Positions 1 through 36,130 of a DNA stretch of 64,000 nucleotides are shown in pieces. The notes beneath the pieces were generated by a model that saw only the letters and a program-made list of their open reading frames with translations, ran no database searches and was not told where the DNA came from. The position numbers were made by a program, and so were the translations under genes. The stretch is from Pelobates cultripes (taxonomy: Eukaryota > Chordata > Amphibia > Anura > Pelobatidae). Location: contig OW240921.1 in assembly GCA_933207985.1 (NCBI GenBank), positions 117,954,357 through 118,018,356 of the forward strand, written 5' to 3'. Each line of letters starts with the position of its first letter. Within the stretch, counting starts at the first letter, position 1.

Positions 1-562
1 ATTGTTTGCATTTAGCACTAATAGCGCTATTGGCATTTCTTTTTGTTCTTTGTTGATACCCATGATGCACCAGTTTAGTAATTTGTGGTAAACTGGCCAC
101 AGCCTGTATTACTGAACTATCGGCGTGGGAAGCTGTTTTCAAGCTCTCTGACCCTTAGAAGAGACGCAGCCCTCAAGGTTACTCTGATAATTAGAGATCT
201 TAGAAAAACATTTCTAGGAGGAACGCGGTTGTGACACATATGGTTCTTATCTTCACTGCTCCGAAGAGTTAATTATGTATAAATTACATTTCCATTGCAA
301 GTTTTGTTTTAATGTTCGAGGTGAGAGCAGGATTAAAGATTTGGTTAAAAGTGGACTGATCGCCAATAGCCAGGTGGTTTGAGATGAAATACCCCTCTTT
401 ATTATTAGATTGTGTCAAAGGGGTTAAAAAATATATATCTAATCCATTGAGGTTTCTAAAGATTTGATCTGGCCTCAAAAACAGCTATTTTATTGTGAAT
501 TTTCCTCACAATATATGTTTACCGAATGAACCACTGATCTGGGAGACCGGTTTATCAGAATC
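1..562. other. Non-coding stretch left of the first tandem array
   Basis: I see no gene here. The short open frames on the - strand carry no recognisable domain. The first FAM118B exon in the window starts its codon with one base carried from an upstream exon, so this stretch is most likely intronic. No N-terminal FAM118B coding exon was found in it, so that exon probably lies left of the window. Confidence 0.5.
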
Positions 563-1858
563 CTGATTACTGTATGCTGCGAGGAGGGTGAGGGGTATCT
601 ACTGTCTGTAAAGTCATTCAGAGAGCGCTGATTACTGTATGCTGCGAGGAGGGTGGGGGTATCTACTGTCTGTAAAGTCATTCAGAGAGCCCTGATTACT
701 GTTTGCTGCGAGGAGGGTGGGGGGTAACTACTGTCTGTAAAGTCATTCAGAGAGCGCTGATTACTGTATGCTGGGAGGAGGGTGGGGGTAACTACTGTCT
801 GTAAAGTCATTCAGAGAGCGCTGATTACTGTATGCTGCGAGGAGGGTGGGGGGTAACTACTGTCTGTAAAGTCATTCACAGAGCGCTGATTACTGTATGC
901 AGCGAGGAGGGTGGGGGGTATCTACTGTCTGTAAAGTCCTTCACAGAGCGCTGATTACTGTATGCTGCGAGGAGGGCGGAGGTATCTACTGTCTGTAAAG
1001 TCATTCAGAGAGCGCTGATTACTGTATGCTGCGAGGAGGGTGGGGGGTAACTACTGTCTGTAAAGTCATTCAGAGAGCGCTGATTACTGTATGCTGGGAG
1101 GAGGGTGGGGGTAACTACTGTCTGTAAAGTCATTCACAGAGCGCTGATTACTGTATGCTGCGAGGAGGGTGGGAGTAACTACTGTCTGTAAAGTCATTCA
1201 GAGAGTGCTGATTACTGTATGCTGGGAGGAGGGTGGGGGGTAACTACTGTCTGTAAAGTCATTCAGAGAGCGCTGATTACTTTATGCTGGGAGGAGGGTG
1301 AGGGGTAACTACTGTCTGTAAAGTCATTCAGAGAGCGCTGATTACTGTATGCTGAGGAGGGTGGGGTATCTACTGTCTGTAAAGTCATTCACAGAGCGCT
1401 GATTACTGTATGCTGGGAGGAGGGTGGGGGTACTACTGTCTGTAAAGTCATTCAGAGAGCGCTGATTACTGTATGCTGGGAGGAGGGTGAGGGGTATCTA
1501 CTGTCTGTAAAGTCATTCAGAGAGCGCTGATTACTGTATGCTGGGAGGAGGGTGAGGGGTATCTACTGTCTGTAAAGTCATTCAGAGAGCGCTGATTACT
1601 GTATGCTGGGAGGAGGGTGAGGGGTATCTACTGTCTGTAAAGTCATTCAGAGAGCGCTGATTACTGTATGCTGGGAGGAGGGTGGGGGTATCTACTGTCT
1701 GTAAAGTCATTCAGAGAGCGCTGATTACTGTATGCTGGGAGGAGGGTGAGGGGTATCTACTGTCTGTAAAGTCATTCAGAGAGCGCTGATTACTGTATGC
1801 TGGGAGGAGGGTGGGGGGTAACCACTGTCTGTAAAGTCATTCAGAGAGCGCTGATTAC
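563..1858. repeat. Minisatellite, about 65 bp unit, about 20 copies
   Basis: Tandem units of 63-66 bp begin with ctgattactgtatgctg and continue through a G-rich block (gaggagggtgggggg, variable G count), then actgtctgtaaagtcattca. Length differences come mainly from the G-run. The array lies just upstream of the first FAM118B exon seen here, inside its intron. The last copy decays at about 1850-1866. Confidence 0.95.
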
Positions 1859-2004
1859 AGTGTGCTAGTTGGAGACTAGCAGGGGGTTGGCCATACGTTT
1901 AGGGTTAGTCTGACAGCCCAGATTACTCTGTGCCAGTGGTGTTAGTAATTGTTATATTGGAAGTGTTATATTGCTCATTGTGATTAATGTAGCCGTTATT
2001 TTGA

Positions 2005-25223
<23,219 letters not shown>

Positions 25224-25279
25224 CGAGCCCATTCATCTGTTTCTAATATTTCTGTCTGTAGTTTTGAGGAAGAAATGTA

Positions 25280-25285
25280 AATAAA
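25280..25285 (+). terminator. Poly(A) signal AATAAA after the terminal + strand exon
   Basis: A canonical AATAAA lies 57 bp past the TAG at 25221-25223, with T/G-rich sequence (tgtttgctgttatattt) just downstream. This fits a short 3' UTR for the 24487-25223 exon. Confidence 0.6.
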
Positions 25286-25565
25286 TGTTTGCTGTTATAT
25301 TTGAAAAAGATTCTAGTCTGGGCGTTGCATTGCACACATGAAAAGGCAGCATATACATCACATGTCTTCAGTGCCTGTAAAATGAATTATTATTAAATGT
25401 CTGAAGTTTGGAGAATTAACCCAGGATTTTGTAGAATCATGAAAGATTCTTTGAGCTGCACAGTATTCCTTACTTTGGGTTAATGTAGACGACAGTGTGC
25501 ATCTAATGCGATTTCCTTCTTGTACTCATTTACAGAATTTCTGCTTGTTGGTTAAAAACCAACGC

Positions 25566-26505
25566 TACTAACCGTGGTATTGTCAAATTCTAACCGTAGT
25601 ATTGACACCTTCTATCTGTAGTATTGTCACATTCTATCCATAGTATTGTCACATTCTATCCATAGTATTGTCACATTCTATCCGTAGTATTGTCAGATTC
25701 TAACCGTAGTATTGTCAGATTCTAACCATAGTATTGTCAGATTCTAACCGTAGTACTGTCACCTTTTAACCTTAGTACTTTCACCCTCTAACCGTAGTAT
25801 TGTCACCGTCTAACTGCAGTACTGTCACCTTTTAACCTTAGTACTTTCATCTTTTAGCCGTAATACTTTCACCTGTAACCATAGTATTGTCACCTTCTAA
25901 CCGTAGTACTGTCACCTTTTAACCTTAGTACTTTCACCCTCTAACTGAGGTACTGTCACCCTCTAACCGTAGTATTGTCACCTTCTAACCGTAGTATTGT
26001 CACCCTCTAACTGCGGTACTGTCACCTTCTAACCGTAGTACTGTCACCTTTTTAACCTTAGTACTTTCACCCTCTAACTCTAGTACTGTCACCCTCTAAC
26101 CGTAGTGCTTTCACCTTCTAACAGTAGTATTGTCCCCTTCTAACGGTAGTATTGTCACCTAACCATAGTGCTGTCACCCTCTAACCGTAATACTGTCACC
26201 TTCTAACCATAGTACTGTCACCTTTTAACCTTAGTACTTTCATCTTTTAGCCGTAATACTGTCACCTTCTAACCGTAGTATTGTCACCTTCTAACCGTAG
26301 TATTGTCACCCTCTAACTGCAGTACTGTCCCCTTCTAACCATAGTACTGTCACCTTTTAACCTTAGTACTTTCACCCTCTAACTGTAGTACTGTCACCCT
26401 CTAACCGTAGTACTTTCACCTTCTAACCGTAGTACTGTCCCCTTCTAATTGTAGTATTGTCACCCTTTAATGGTAGTATTGTCACCTTCTAACCATAATG
26501 CTGGT
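25566..26505. repeat. Minisatellite, about 22 bp unit, about 42 copies, heterogeneous
   Basis: The unit is taaccgtagtattgtcacct-tc, with many variants (actg/attg, accttag, ctttc). It begins about 280 bp past the FAM118B poly(A) signal. Unlike the neighbouring arrays, its copies are strongly diverged, so it is probably older. Confidence 0.93.
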
Positions 26506-27140
26506 GTAAGTGAGATTGTGCAGTGTATATGGCTCCTGCTACCTGTCTGTGCTTATCCTGGTTATTGACCAGGAAATTAATTCTAGCCTGGCTCCATTGA
26601 GTGAAACTCCCATCTTTCCCTGTGACTCCTATTCTCCTTTTATAAGAAGCTGGGAATGCTGACCATAGTTAAAAGTAGAAAGGGAAAATCTATCATGTTT
26701 GTTCCATCCTATATAATAATATCATATATCATATTAAAACCACATATTTTACAGCCTCCCGGGGGAGGAGGGACACACACACAAAGTTTTATCTAAAATT
26801 ACCTTAATCAATAAACCTGAGTTACAGCAATGCAGCATTAAACAGTGTATGGGGCATCTTGCAAAATTAATCTAAAGCTTCCATTTTATTTTATTATATA
26901 TATTATATAAAACATAAAGGCAATGCTAAGAATGGAAAACTAGGGGTTTCTAAAATTCCCACAAAGCGATATAGCACAAAAACATATCCCACGATGGGCA
27001 AAGAAAGAAACGAAAATAAGAAATCCGTTCCTATTTCCCAAACAAAGTTTGAGCTGTAAATTCCTAAGATAAAGTTTCCCTCTACCTACCAGTGGTTCTC
27101 CTTCTTATACCATAAATAAGGGAAAAGTCATAATATAAAT
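26506..27140. other. Spacer between two tandem arrays, no gene
   Basis: Unique-looking, AT-rich sequence with no ORF of interest. Confidence 0.5.
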
Positions 27141-30100
27141 TAAAGATCCAAAGTGTATTGAGCACAGCAGGTTCCGTACTTGGTTCTAGTCCCTGTAAAT
27201 TCCCCATAATACAGTCTGACAATATGGATTAAAGCATATTGAGCGCAGCAGGTTCCGTACTTGGTTCTAGTCTCTGTAAATTCCCATAATACAGTCTGAC
27301 AATATGGATTAAAGTGTATTGAGCGTAGCAGGTTCCGTACTTGGTTCTAGTCTCTGTAAATTCCCCATAATACAGTCTGACAATATGGATTAAAGTGTAT
27401 TGAGCGTAGCAGGTTCCGTACTTGGTTCTAGTCCCTGTAAATTCCCATAATACAGTCTGACAATATGGATTAAAGTGTATTGAGCGCAGCAGGTTCCGTA
27501 CTTGGTTCTAGTCTCTGTAAATTCCCATAATACAGTCTGACAATATGGATTAAAGTGTATTGAGCGCAGCAAGTTCCGTACATGGTTCTAGTCCCTGTAA
27601 ATTCCCATAATACAGTCTCACAATATGGATTAAAGTGTATCGAGTGCAGCAGGTTCCGTACTTGGTTCTAGTCCCTGTAAATTCCCATAATACAGTCTGA
27701 CAATATGGATTAAAGTGTATTGAGCGTAGCAGGTTCCATACATGGTTCTAGTCTCTGTAAATTCCCATAATACAGTCTCACAATATGGATTAAAGTGTAT
27801 TGAGCGCAGCAGGTTCCATACATGGTTCTAGTCTCTGTAAATTCCCATAATACAGTCTCACAATATGGATTAAAGTGTATCGAGTGCAGCAGGTTCCGTA
27901 CTTGGTTCTAGTCCCTGTAAATTCCCATAATACAGTCTGACAATATGGATTAAAGTGTATTGAGCGTAGCAGGTTCCATACATGGTTCTAGTCTCTGTAA
28001 ATTCCCATAATACAGTCTCACAATATGGATTAAAGTGTATTGAGCGCAGCAGGTTCCATACATGGTTCTAGTCTCTGTAAATTCCCATAATACAGTCTCA
28101 CAATATGGATTAAAGTGTATCGAGTGCAGCAGGTTCCGTACTTGGTTCTAGTCCCTGTAAATTCCCATAATACAGTCTGACAATATGGATTAAAGTGTAT
28201 TGAGCGTAGCAGGTTCCATACATGGTTCTAGTCTCTGTAAATTCCCATAATACAGTCTCACAATATGGATTAAAGTGTATTGAGCGCAGCAAGTTCCATA
28301 CATGGTTCTTGTCCCTGTAAATTCCCATAATACAGTCTGACGATATGGATTAAAGTGTATTGAGCGCAGCAGGTTCCGTACTTGGTTCTAGTCCCTGTAA
28401 ATTCCCATAATACAGTCTCACAATATGGATTAAAGCGTATTGAGCGTAGCAGGTTCCATACATGGTTCTAGTCTCTGTAAATTCCCATAATACAGTCTCA
28501 CAATATGGATTAAAGTGTATTGAGCGCAGCAAGTTCCGTACATGGTTCTTGTCCCTGTAAATTCCCATAATACAGTCTGACGATATGGATTAAAGTGTAT
28601 TGAGCGCAGCAGGTTCCGTACTTGGTTCTAGTCCCTGTAAATTCCCATAATACAGTCTGACAATATGGATTAAAGCGTATTGAGCGCAGCAGGTTCCGTA
28701 CTTGGTTCTAGTCTCTGTAAATTCCCCATAATACAGTCTCACAATATGGATTAAAGTGTATTGAGCGCAGCAGGTTCCGTACTTGGTTCTAGTCCCTGTA
28801 AATTCCCCATAATACAGTCTGACTATATGGATTAAAGTGTATTGAGCGCAGCAGGTTCCGTACTTGGTTCTAGTCCCTGTAAATTCCCATAATACAGTCT
28901 GACAATATGGATTAAAGTGTATTGAGTGCAGCAGGTTCCATACTTGGTTCTAGTCTCTGTAAATTCCCCATAATACAGTCTGACAATATGGATTAAAGCG
29001 TATTGAGTGCAGCAGGTTCCATACTTGGTTCTAGTCCCTGTAAATTCCCCATAATACAGTCTGACTATATGGATTAAAGCGTATTGAGCGCAGCAGGTTC
29101 CGTACTTGGTTCTAGTCCCTGTAAATTCCCATAATACAGTCTGACAATATGGATTAAAGCATATTGAGCGCAGCAGGTTCCGTACTTGGTTCTAGTCCCT
29201 GTAAATTCCCATAATACAGTCTCACAATATGGATTAAAGTGTATTGAGCGCAGCAAGTTCCGTACATGGTTCTAGTCCCTGTAAATTCCCATAATACAGT
29301 CTGACAATATGGATTAAAGCATATTGAGCGCAGCAGGTTCCGTACTTGGTTCTAGTCCCTGTAAATTCCCATAATACAGTCTCACAATATGGATTAAAGT
29401 GTATGAGTAGCAGGTTCGCATTTCTGGTTGTCTCTGTAGTCCCCTGTAAATTCTCATAATACAGTCTGACAATAAGGGATTAAAAGTGTATTGAGCTGTA
29501 GCAGGTTCCTGCATTTGGTTCTAGTCCCTGTAAATTCTATAATACAGTCTGACAATAAGGAAATAAAACGTATTGAGCTTAGCAGGTTCCGCACTTGGTT
29601 CTAGTCTCTGTAAATTTCAAGCAATACAGTCTTCCCATGCATTGATGGGATTAAAGTTTTTTGAGCGCAGCAGGTTCTGTACTTGGTTCTAGTCTCTGTA
29701 AATTCCCCATAATACAGTCTGACAATATGGATTAAAGTGTATCGAGCGCAGCAGGTACCGTACTTGGTTCTAGTCCCTGTAAATTCCCCATAATACAGTC
29801 TGACTATATGGATTAAAGTGTATTGAGCGCAGCAGGTTCCGTACTTGGTTCTAGTCCCTGTAAATTCCCATAATACAGTCTCACAATATGGATTAAAGTG
29901 TATTGAGCGCAGCAAGTTCCGTACATGGTTCTTGTCCCTGTAAATTCCCATAATACAGTCTGACAATATGGATTAAAGTGTATGAGTGCAGCAGGTTCCG
30001 TACTTGGTTCTAGTCCCTGTAAATTCCCATAATACAGTCTCACAATATGGATTAAAGTGTATTGAGCGCAGCAGGTTCCGTACTTGGTTCTAGTCCCTGT

Positions 30101-31399
30101 AAATTCCCATAATACAGTCTGACAATATGGATTAAAGTGTATTGAGCGCAGCAGGTTCCGTACTTGGTTCTAGTCTCTGTAAATTCCCCATAATACAGTC
30201 TGACAATATGGATTAAAGTGTATTGAGCGCAGCAGGTTCCGTACATGGTTCTAGTCCCTGTAAATTCCCATAATACAGTCTGACAATATGGATTAAAGTG
30301 TATCGAGTGCAGCAGGTTCCGTACTTGGTTCTAGTCCCTGTAAATTCCCATAATACAGTCTGACAATATGGATTAAAGTGTATTGAGCGCAGCAGGTTCC
30401 GTACTTGGTTCTAGTCCCTGTAAATTCCCCATAATACAGTCTGACAATATGGATTAAAGTGTATTGAGCGCAGCAGGTTCCGTACTTGGTTCTAGTCCCT
30501 GTAAATTCCCATAATACAGTCTGACAATATGGATTAAAGTGTATTGAGCGTAGCAGGTTCCGTACTTGGTTCTAGTCCCTGTAAATTCCCATAATACAGT
30601 CTGACAATATGAAATAAAACGTATTGAGCGCAGCAGGTTCCGTACTTGGTTCTAGTCTCTGTAAATTCCCATAATACAGTCTGACAATATGGATTAAAGT
30701 GTATTGAGCGTAGCAGGTTCCATACATGGTTCTAGTCTCTGTAAATTCCCCATAATACAGTCTGACAATATGGATTAAAGTGTATGAGCGCAGCAGGTTA
30801 ACTTGGTTCTAGTCCCTGTAAATTCCCCATAATACAGTCTGACAATATGGATTAAAGTGTATTGAGCGCAGCAGGTTCCGTACTTGGTTCTAGTCCCTGT
30901 AAATTCCCATAATACAGTCTGACAATATGGATTAAAGTGCATTGAGCGCAGCAGGTTCCATACTTGGTTCTAGTCTCTGTAAATTCCCCATAATACAGTC
31001 TGACAATATGGATTAAAGTGTATCGAGTGCAGCAGGTTCCGTACTTGGTTCTAGTCCCTGTAAATTCCCATAATACAGTCTGACAATATGGATTAAAGTG
31101 TATTGAGCGCAGCAGGTACCGTACTTGGTTCTAGTCCCTGTAAATTCCCCATAATACAGTCTGACAATATGGATTAAAGTTTATTGAGCGTAGCAGGTTC
31201 CGTACTTGGTTCTAGTCCCTGTAAATCCCGCATAATACAGTCTGACAATATGGACTAAAGTTTTTTGAGCGCAGCAGGTTCCATACATGGTTCTAGTCCC
31301 TGTAAATTCCCATAATGCAGTCTGACAATATGAATTAAAGTGTATCGAGTGCAGCAGGTTCCGTACTTGGTTCTAGTCCCTGTAAATTCCCATAATACA
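27141..31399. repeat. Satellite array, about 80 bp unit, about 53 copies (left part)
   Basis: The unit is attaaagtgtattgagcgca, gcaggttccgtacttggttc, tagtccctgtaaattcccat, aatacagtctgacaatatgg. An 81 bp variant has one more C in attcccc. Around 27600-28330 units are organised in threes with a 240 bp period: the blocks starting at 27601, 27841 and 28081 are identical over at least 60 bp. The degenerate part near 29400-29660 splits the array. It is interrupted on the right by the L1 remnant and resumes at 35722. Confidence 0.97.
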
Positions 31400-32449
31400 C
31401 TCTGGATTGTCCTGTGGTGTTTGCGGGCTATCAGGTCTGTCAGTTGCCGTCAGAAGGGTGCGGTAGTGCGTCTCCTGTTGGGTCCTCTTGTGCAGCGTTT
31501 CTATCTGTTCTACAAGTGCCGTCATTTGTCGTTGTGCTTCTCTCTTTTTCTGCGCTGATATCCGGATAAGTAGCCCCCTGAGGACGCTTTTGTGTGCCTC
31601 CCACAGGGTCAGTGCGGAGGTATCTTCGGTGTCGTTTTCAGTGAAGTAGTTATTCAGCTGTTCCACTAGTTGTACTTGTGTCATTTAAACGCCATATGGT
31701 CCGGGTAGGTCTGTATAGGGGTGATTCCATGCGCATGTATACTGCGCTATGATCAGACCATGGGGTGGGGCGGATGTCTGCCTCCAGTAGTCTTTGCAGT
31801 CCTTCTTGTTGGATAAAGAGGTAATCTATTCTAGCGTGCCTATTGTGCATGGCCGAGTAATGCGTGTAGTCTCGGTCTCCTGGGTGTAAGATTCGCCATG
31901 TGTCCACCAATCGCAGGTCGTGCAAAGTCCTTTGGATCGTCCGAATGGCTGTTTGCGGGATGCTGCTATGTCCTGTTGAGGAGTCCAGGATCGGATCTAG
32001 AGGGGTGTTGAAGTCCCCTCCCACCACGAGGGCACCTTCCGTGAAGTTGGTGAGTTTGAGAAGTGTGTTGTGGAGAAATTTCGCTTGTTTGGTGTTTGGG
32101 GCGTAAATTGAGGCAAACGTGTACGTTTTCTGGGCTACCGTCCCCTTCACGAACAGGTATCTGCCGTTCGGGTCGGCCATCGTGTCGCTCCGGTGGAAGT
32201 GAAGGTTGGAGGCCAGGAGAATCGCTACTCCCGCCTTGCGTGCTGTTGGGTGAGTGCTATGGAAGCTGTCTGGGAAGCGTCTATCCATCAATCGATGTGT
32301 TTCGGCCGCTCTAAGGTGTGTTTCTTGCAGCATTGCATGGATACGTGTTGCTTTTTCAGTTCCCGTAGGAGATGCGTGCGTTTCTCTGGGGCGTTCAGTC
32401 CCCTACAGTTCTGTGTGATGACTCGGAAGGGAGCATCTGTGAACGCCAT
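31400..32449 (-). pseudogene. L1 ORF2 remnant: APE-type endonuclease domain
   Basis: An ATG at 32447-32449 opens MAFTDAPFRVITQNCRGLN, the usual start of L1 ORF2. Endonuclease motifs follow in order: QETHL, ASIYAPN, GGDFNTPLD, ARIDYLF and WSDHSAV. A short length change near 32325-32340 (before QETHL) and a second shift near 31650-31690 break the frame. The product ends in satellite sequence before any reverse transcriptase motif. Non-functional. Confidence 0.9.
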
Positions 32450-34187
32450 GGTGTAAGGTCCTCGAAACGCCTGGGGTTCGAGTAAGTCAGTCGCTATATT
32501 GGGGGGGGGAGGGAGTGGTTTTCGGTCCCTTTTTTTTTTTTTATTAGAGGGGTTACGGGGGGGGGGGGGGGTTAGGAAGGAAGGAGGGGGAGAGGGCTTT
32601 CCGAGTCCGGGCGGGGCCGGGGGTCCCCGAGGTGCTTAGGTCCCTCGGAGTGAGGGTGACCTGTGTGACTGGATCGAGTATCAGGTCCGCACCGTCTTCT
32701 AGATTTCTAGGACAGCCGCGGGTCTGTCTCCCCCAGTGGTTTGGTGAAACACAGGTCCTGTTGGGGGGTGGACCTGTCAAGTGGTCAGCGTGGTGAGTAC
32801 CTGTCTGGTCTCAGGTGTCTGCAGGTAGTCATGTAGTGTCAGCCCAGGAGTTAGGTCCGGTCCCCACATATGTATGGGCTAGTCATGTACGCTGTCTCTT
32901 TTCTTTTGTCAGCTCTACGGTCACGTCTGGGTGTTTCCAGTTGGCTTAGGGTGTCGTGGTCCTCCCAATGTCGTGGGCCGGTTTAGGCCGTGGTGGCAAC
33001 TGCTATCTCCCGGGTGAGTGCTCTTTACCGTGAGCGTCCAGAGGGATGGGGGGTGAGGCCGCGGATTGGCTTCTGCTATGTCGGACCGGGCAAGTCAGGT
33101 CTGTCTGGGTTAAGGTGGCCCGGTGGGAGTTCCCACTAATGGGTTTTGCCGGCAGTCTGGGCCTTTCCATGTCGGTGTTACTCTGTTGTCTTGGGTTGGG
33201 GGGTCACGGGGTGTGAGGTGTCGTCACAGCATTCATAGGCATTGCATAAATTCTGAGTTTGACATTTCTCTCCTCCCATCCACCCCGCCCCCGCTATACC
33301 CCCCCCCTTCTGTTACATGGTATGAAGCCTTTTGAAGTACACTCATCCCGCTGCCCCCTGCCCCCCACCCCCCAGCATTATGCATTGTATTACTTATTAC
33401 TATCTGGACTTTTCCAGGCCAGTCTCCAGTCCCACATAGCCCAATTGGGTCGAGGAGGCATATATATTGGTTCCCAGTGCACAGTTCATTTGTGCAACGT
33501 CTGGCGTCCCCTCCCGACTGCCCACCCCCCCAATCCCCCAGGCTTCTTCTGCCACCCCCCCTCCCCCCGTCAAGCCCGGTGTCTTCCCGTTCCACTTGCC
33601 CCTTCAGGTGATATGCTCTCTATGACAGCAGAAGTGTCCCCAGTCTCCATAATAGCCAGATAATGCTGATGCTGGCAAGTCTTGGTGCCCTCTTTTAGAA
33701 ATGCCTTCCCCCCATTGTGTTCCCCCTCCCAAAAAAGGGGAATTCGGGAGGGTTGTGTGCCTGTAGGCCAAGTGTGTGTCTCTGCTAAGTGTCTCGTGTG
33801 AGCCATTGAATTAGGTGTGCGTGTAAGGGCCAAGATGTACATGTGCTTGCGGTGGAGACTTATCTGGTGTCAGACGTCTTCTAGTAGTCGGGGGCCTCCG
33901 GGTTCGTCCTGCGAGCTCTCCACCGGGAGGTGTGCTCCGAGTCAGGGTGGGTCGGGGGGGGGAGGGAGCAGGGGGCCGCCAGCCCGGCAAATCTTACTCC
34001 TCTGGGCCACAGGGCGCCGCGGTGTCTCTTCTCTGCGTCGGCGTTGTTGTCTCGGCGTCTGCGGGCCAGATCTCTGTTCAGGTTGGCTCAGGATCCAGTT
34101 GGTGATTTCCGTGGGCGGTAGGCCTAGGCGCTGTAAGAATATGGGTGCCTCATCCGGCCAGCGTAGGGGTACCCATTCATTTTGGTG
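32450..34187 (-). other. Long inter-ORF region of the L1 remnant
   Basis: About 1.7 kb between ORF1 and ORF2, GC-rich, with a long G-run on the + strand (about 32557-32571) and C-rich blocks at 33290-33570. No conserved ORF was seen. Such a long gap is unusual for L1, so an inserted sequence or a shifted gene structure is possible. Confidence 0.5.
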
Positions 34188-35019
34188 CTAGGCTAGGAGA
34201 GCGAAGGGGTAGCCCCACTTATAAGTGATCCTCCTCTCCTGTAGTTGTGTCGTGATCGGTCTCAGCGCTCTGCGCACATCTAGGCTCAGGGGTGAGAGGT
34301 CTTGGTACAGAGCCACATCTGCGTCCTGGAATCTCCATGTAGGTCTAGATCTTGCTTTGGCCATGATCTTTAATTTCAGCTTATACTGGTGCATACAACA
34401 TATAATATCTCGTGGTGTCCCATCCATTGTGCGCAGCCTGTTGGCCCTGTGCGCCCTTTTAAACTCCATTGTGGCCGGTGTCTCAGCCCCCAGGATTCCT
34501 CTGAAGAGTGTGCGCAGCAAGGCCTCCACATCTTCTTCCCCCACTGATTCCGGTATGCCGCGCACCCTTATGTTAGATCTGCGGCCTCTGTTATCCAGAT
34601 CTTCTGTGTGGCGTCTCAGGGCTAGTAGAATGTTCCCCTGTCTGGTGATAGCTAGGTTAGAGGTCTCCGCTTGAGCTGTGTGGGCTTGTGTGGTTGTTTC
34701 TAAGTGCTGGAGTCTGCTGTCTTGCGCCACCAAGTCTGCTCTAAGTGTAGTTACCTCTGTGTGTATCACAGCATGCAGGGTTTCAGAGAGGCCGCGGAGA
34801 TCCTCCTTGGTAACCATTGTTGCGGCGAGTGCCCTGATATCGGCACTGATGTCCGCCAGCAGACATCGGCCTGGTCGGGGAGTCGGCCATGTCGGGGCCC
34901 GCGGCCTCATGGAGCGTGCTCGTTGCGGGTGTCAAGTACCCGTCCATGGGCCCGGCCTGGGTGCTAGGGGGATTCCCCCTTGGTGTCTGGGAGCCATCCG
35001 TGCGTTTTGTGCGCCCCAT
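34188..35019 (-). pseudogene. L1 ORF1 remnant (coiled coil, RRM, C-terminal domain)
   Basis: The main frame, 34188-34910, gives about 240 residues. It has a helical heptad-rich N-terminal half (ADISADIRALAATMVTKEDL through TLRADLVAQD), an RRM-type segment (RRSNIRVRGIPESVGEEDV), and a C-terminal domain ending ERRITYKWGYPFALLA, as in L1 RNA-binding ORF1 proteins. A likely true start, MGRTKRTDGSQTPRG at 35019, is in another frame, so a frameshift lies near 34870-34910. In the element it would coat the RNA. Confidence 0.85.
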
Positions 35020-35721
35020 TCTCGTGCCGGGCTATGCTGACAGCGTGCTTTCAATGCTTTGATTTTGATGTTTGATTTTCAACACTGTTTGTGAAACGAA
35101 CAAAGTACCGAAGGGGAGCCCACACACAGGGGGTTGTGTGGCTCCCATTAACCGATCGCAACATTGTATCTATCGGCTGTTAATTGATTCCCGGGTGGCC
35201 TTCGTTCGGCTACCGACCACGAGGCGGCAGCCATCTTGGATTTCCTTTGTGCCCAGCGATGTTTGGTCGTTGAGTGCCTGGAACTAAAATCGTCTACTCG
35301 ACGGCACGAACACCGCTGGACTTCCAGGCCGTTCGGGAGCGCCGGTCTTTCGGTACTTTTTCCCCACTTATGTATTTGTGACTTATGATGAATGTACGTT
35401 AAAGTATATTTCGTGCGGCGTTCGGCTGATTGTGTGGGGATCTGAGCAGTACTTTCATGAAGTGTGCGCTCAGACCCCAGCTATCTGCCGAACAGTCATT
35501 CGGTACAGTGACATGAATAAAATAAAAGTTATGGATTTTTATGTAAAAAGCCAGTTCTGCTGTACGGAGGGATAATCCACTTAACAGGATATGTTGACTA
35601 AAATAGTCAGTTGACACCCAGAACTGTGGGGGGATTTGGGATATTGCCTTCATTTTCCGCACTTTCCTTGGATTAACTTCTTTTACCAGCGGAGATATTG
35701 GGATTTAATATTGCAGCTCCG

Positions 35722-36130
35722 CTACAGTTCTAGTCTCTGTAAACTTATAATACAGTCTGACAATATGGATTAAAGCGTATTGAGTGCAGCAGGTCGCGTA
35801 CTTGGTTCTAGTCTCTGTAAATCCCCATAATACAGTCTGACAATGTGGATTAAAGTTTGAGCGTAGCAGGTTCCGTACATGGTTCTAGTCCTTGTAAATG
35901 CCCATATACAGTCTCACAATATGGATTAAAGTGTATTGAGCGCAGCAGGTTCCATACATGGTTCTAGTCCCTGGAATACAGTCTAATATGGATTAAAGTG
36001 TATTGAGCGCAGCAGGTTCCATACATGGTTCTAGTCCCTGGAATACAGTCTAATATGGATTAAAGTGTATTGAACGCAGCAGGTTCCGTACTTGGTTCTA
36101 GTCCCTGTAAATGCCCCGTAATATAGTCTG
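35722..36130. repeat. 80 bp satellite, right part, about five units
   Basis: Same unit as at 27141-31399, but with deletions in several copies (ccctggaatacagtctaata at two sites). These copies look like a decaying array edge. Confidence 0.93.

Larger units (their letters stand above)
31400..35721 (-). mobile_element. L1-type LINE remnant inside the satellite, lacking the 3' half
   Basis: Oriented - strand: 5' region about 35020-35721, ORF1 at 34188-35019, a 1.7 kb inter-ORF stretch, then the ORF2 endonuclease to about 31400, where satellite sequence begins. No reverse transcriptase or 3' UTR is present, so the copy is 3'-truncated, the opposite of normal 5' truncation. The 80 bp satellite lies on both sides, and about 30 bp of the unit (gttctagtc..ctgtaaa) is represented on both flanks. 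Confidence 0.9.

Noticed and set aside
27390..30246. Series of - strand ORFs of 60-120 codons (IHFNPYC, LYYGNLQGLEPSTEP)
   Set aside because: They repeat with the 80 bp satellite. They are not a gene family.
32557..32571. Long G-run as a regulatory quadruplex
   Set aside because: It lies in a dead L1 copy. Nothing links it to a host function, so it is only mentioned with the inter-ORF region.
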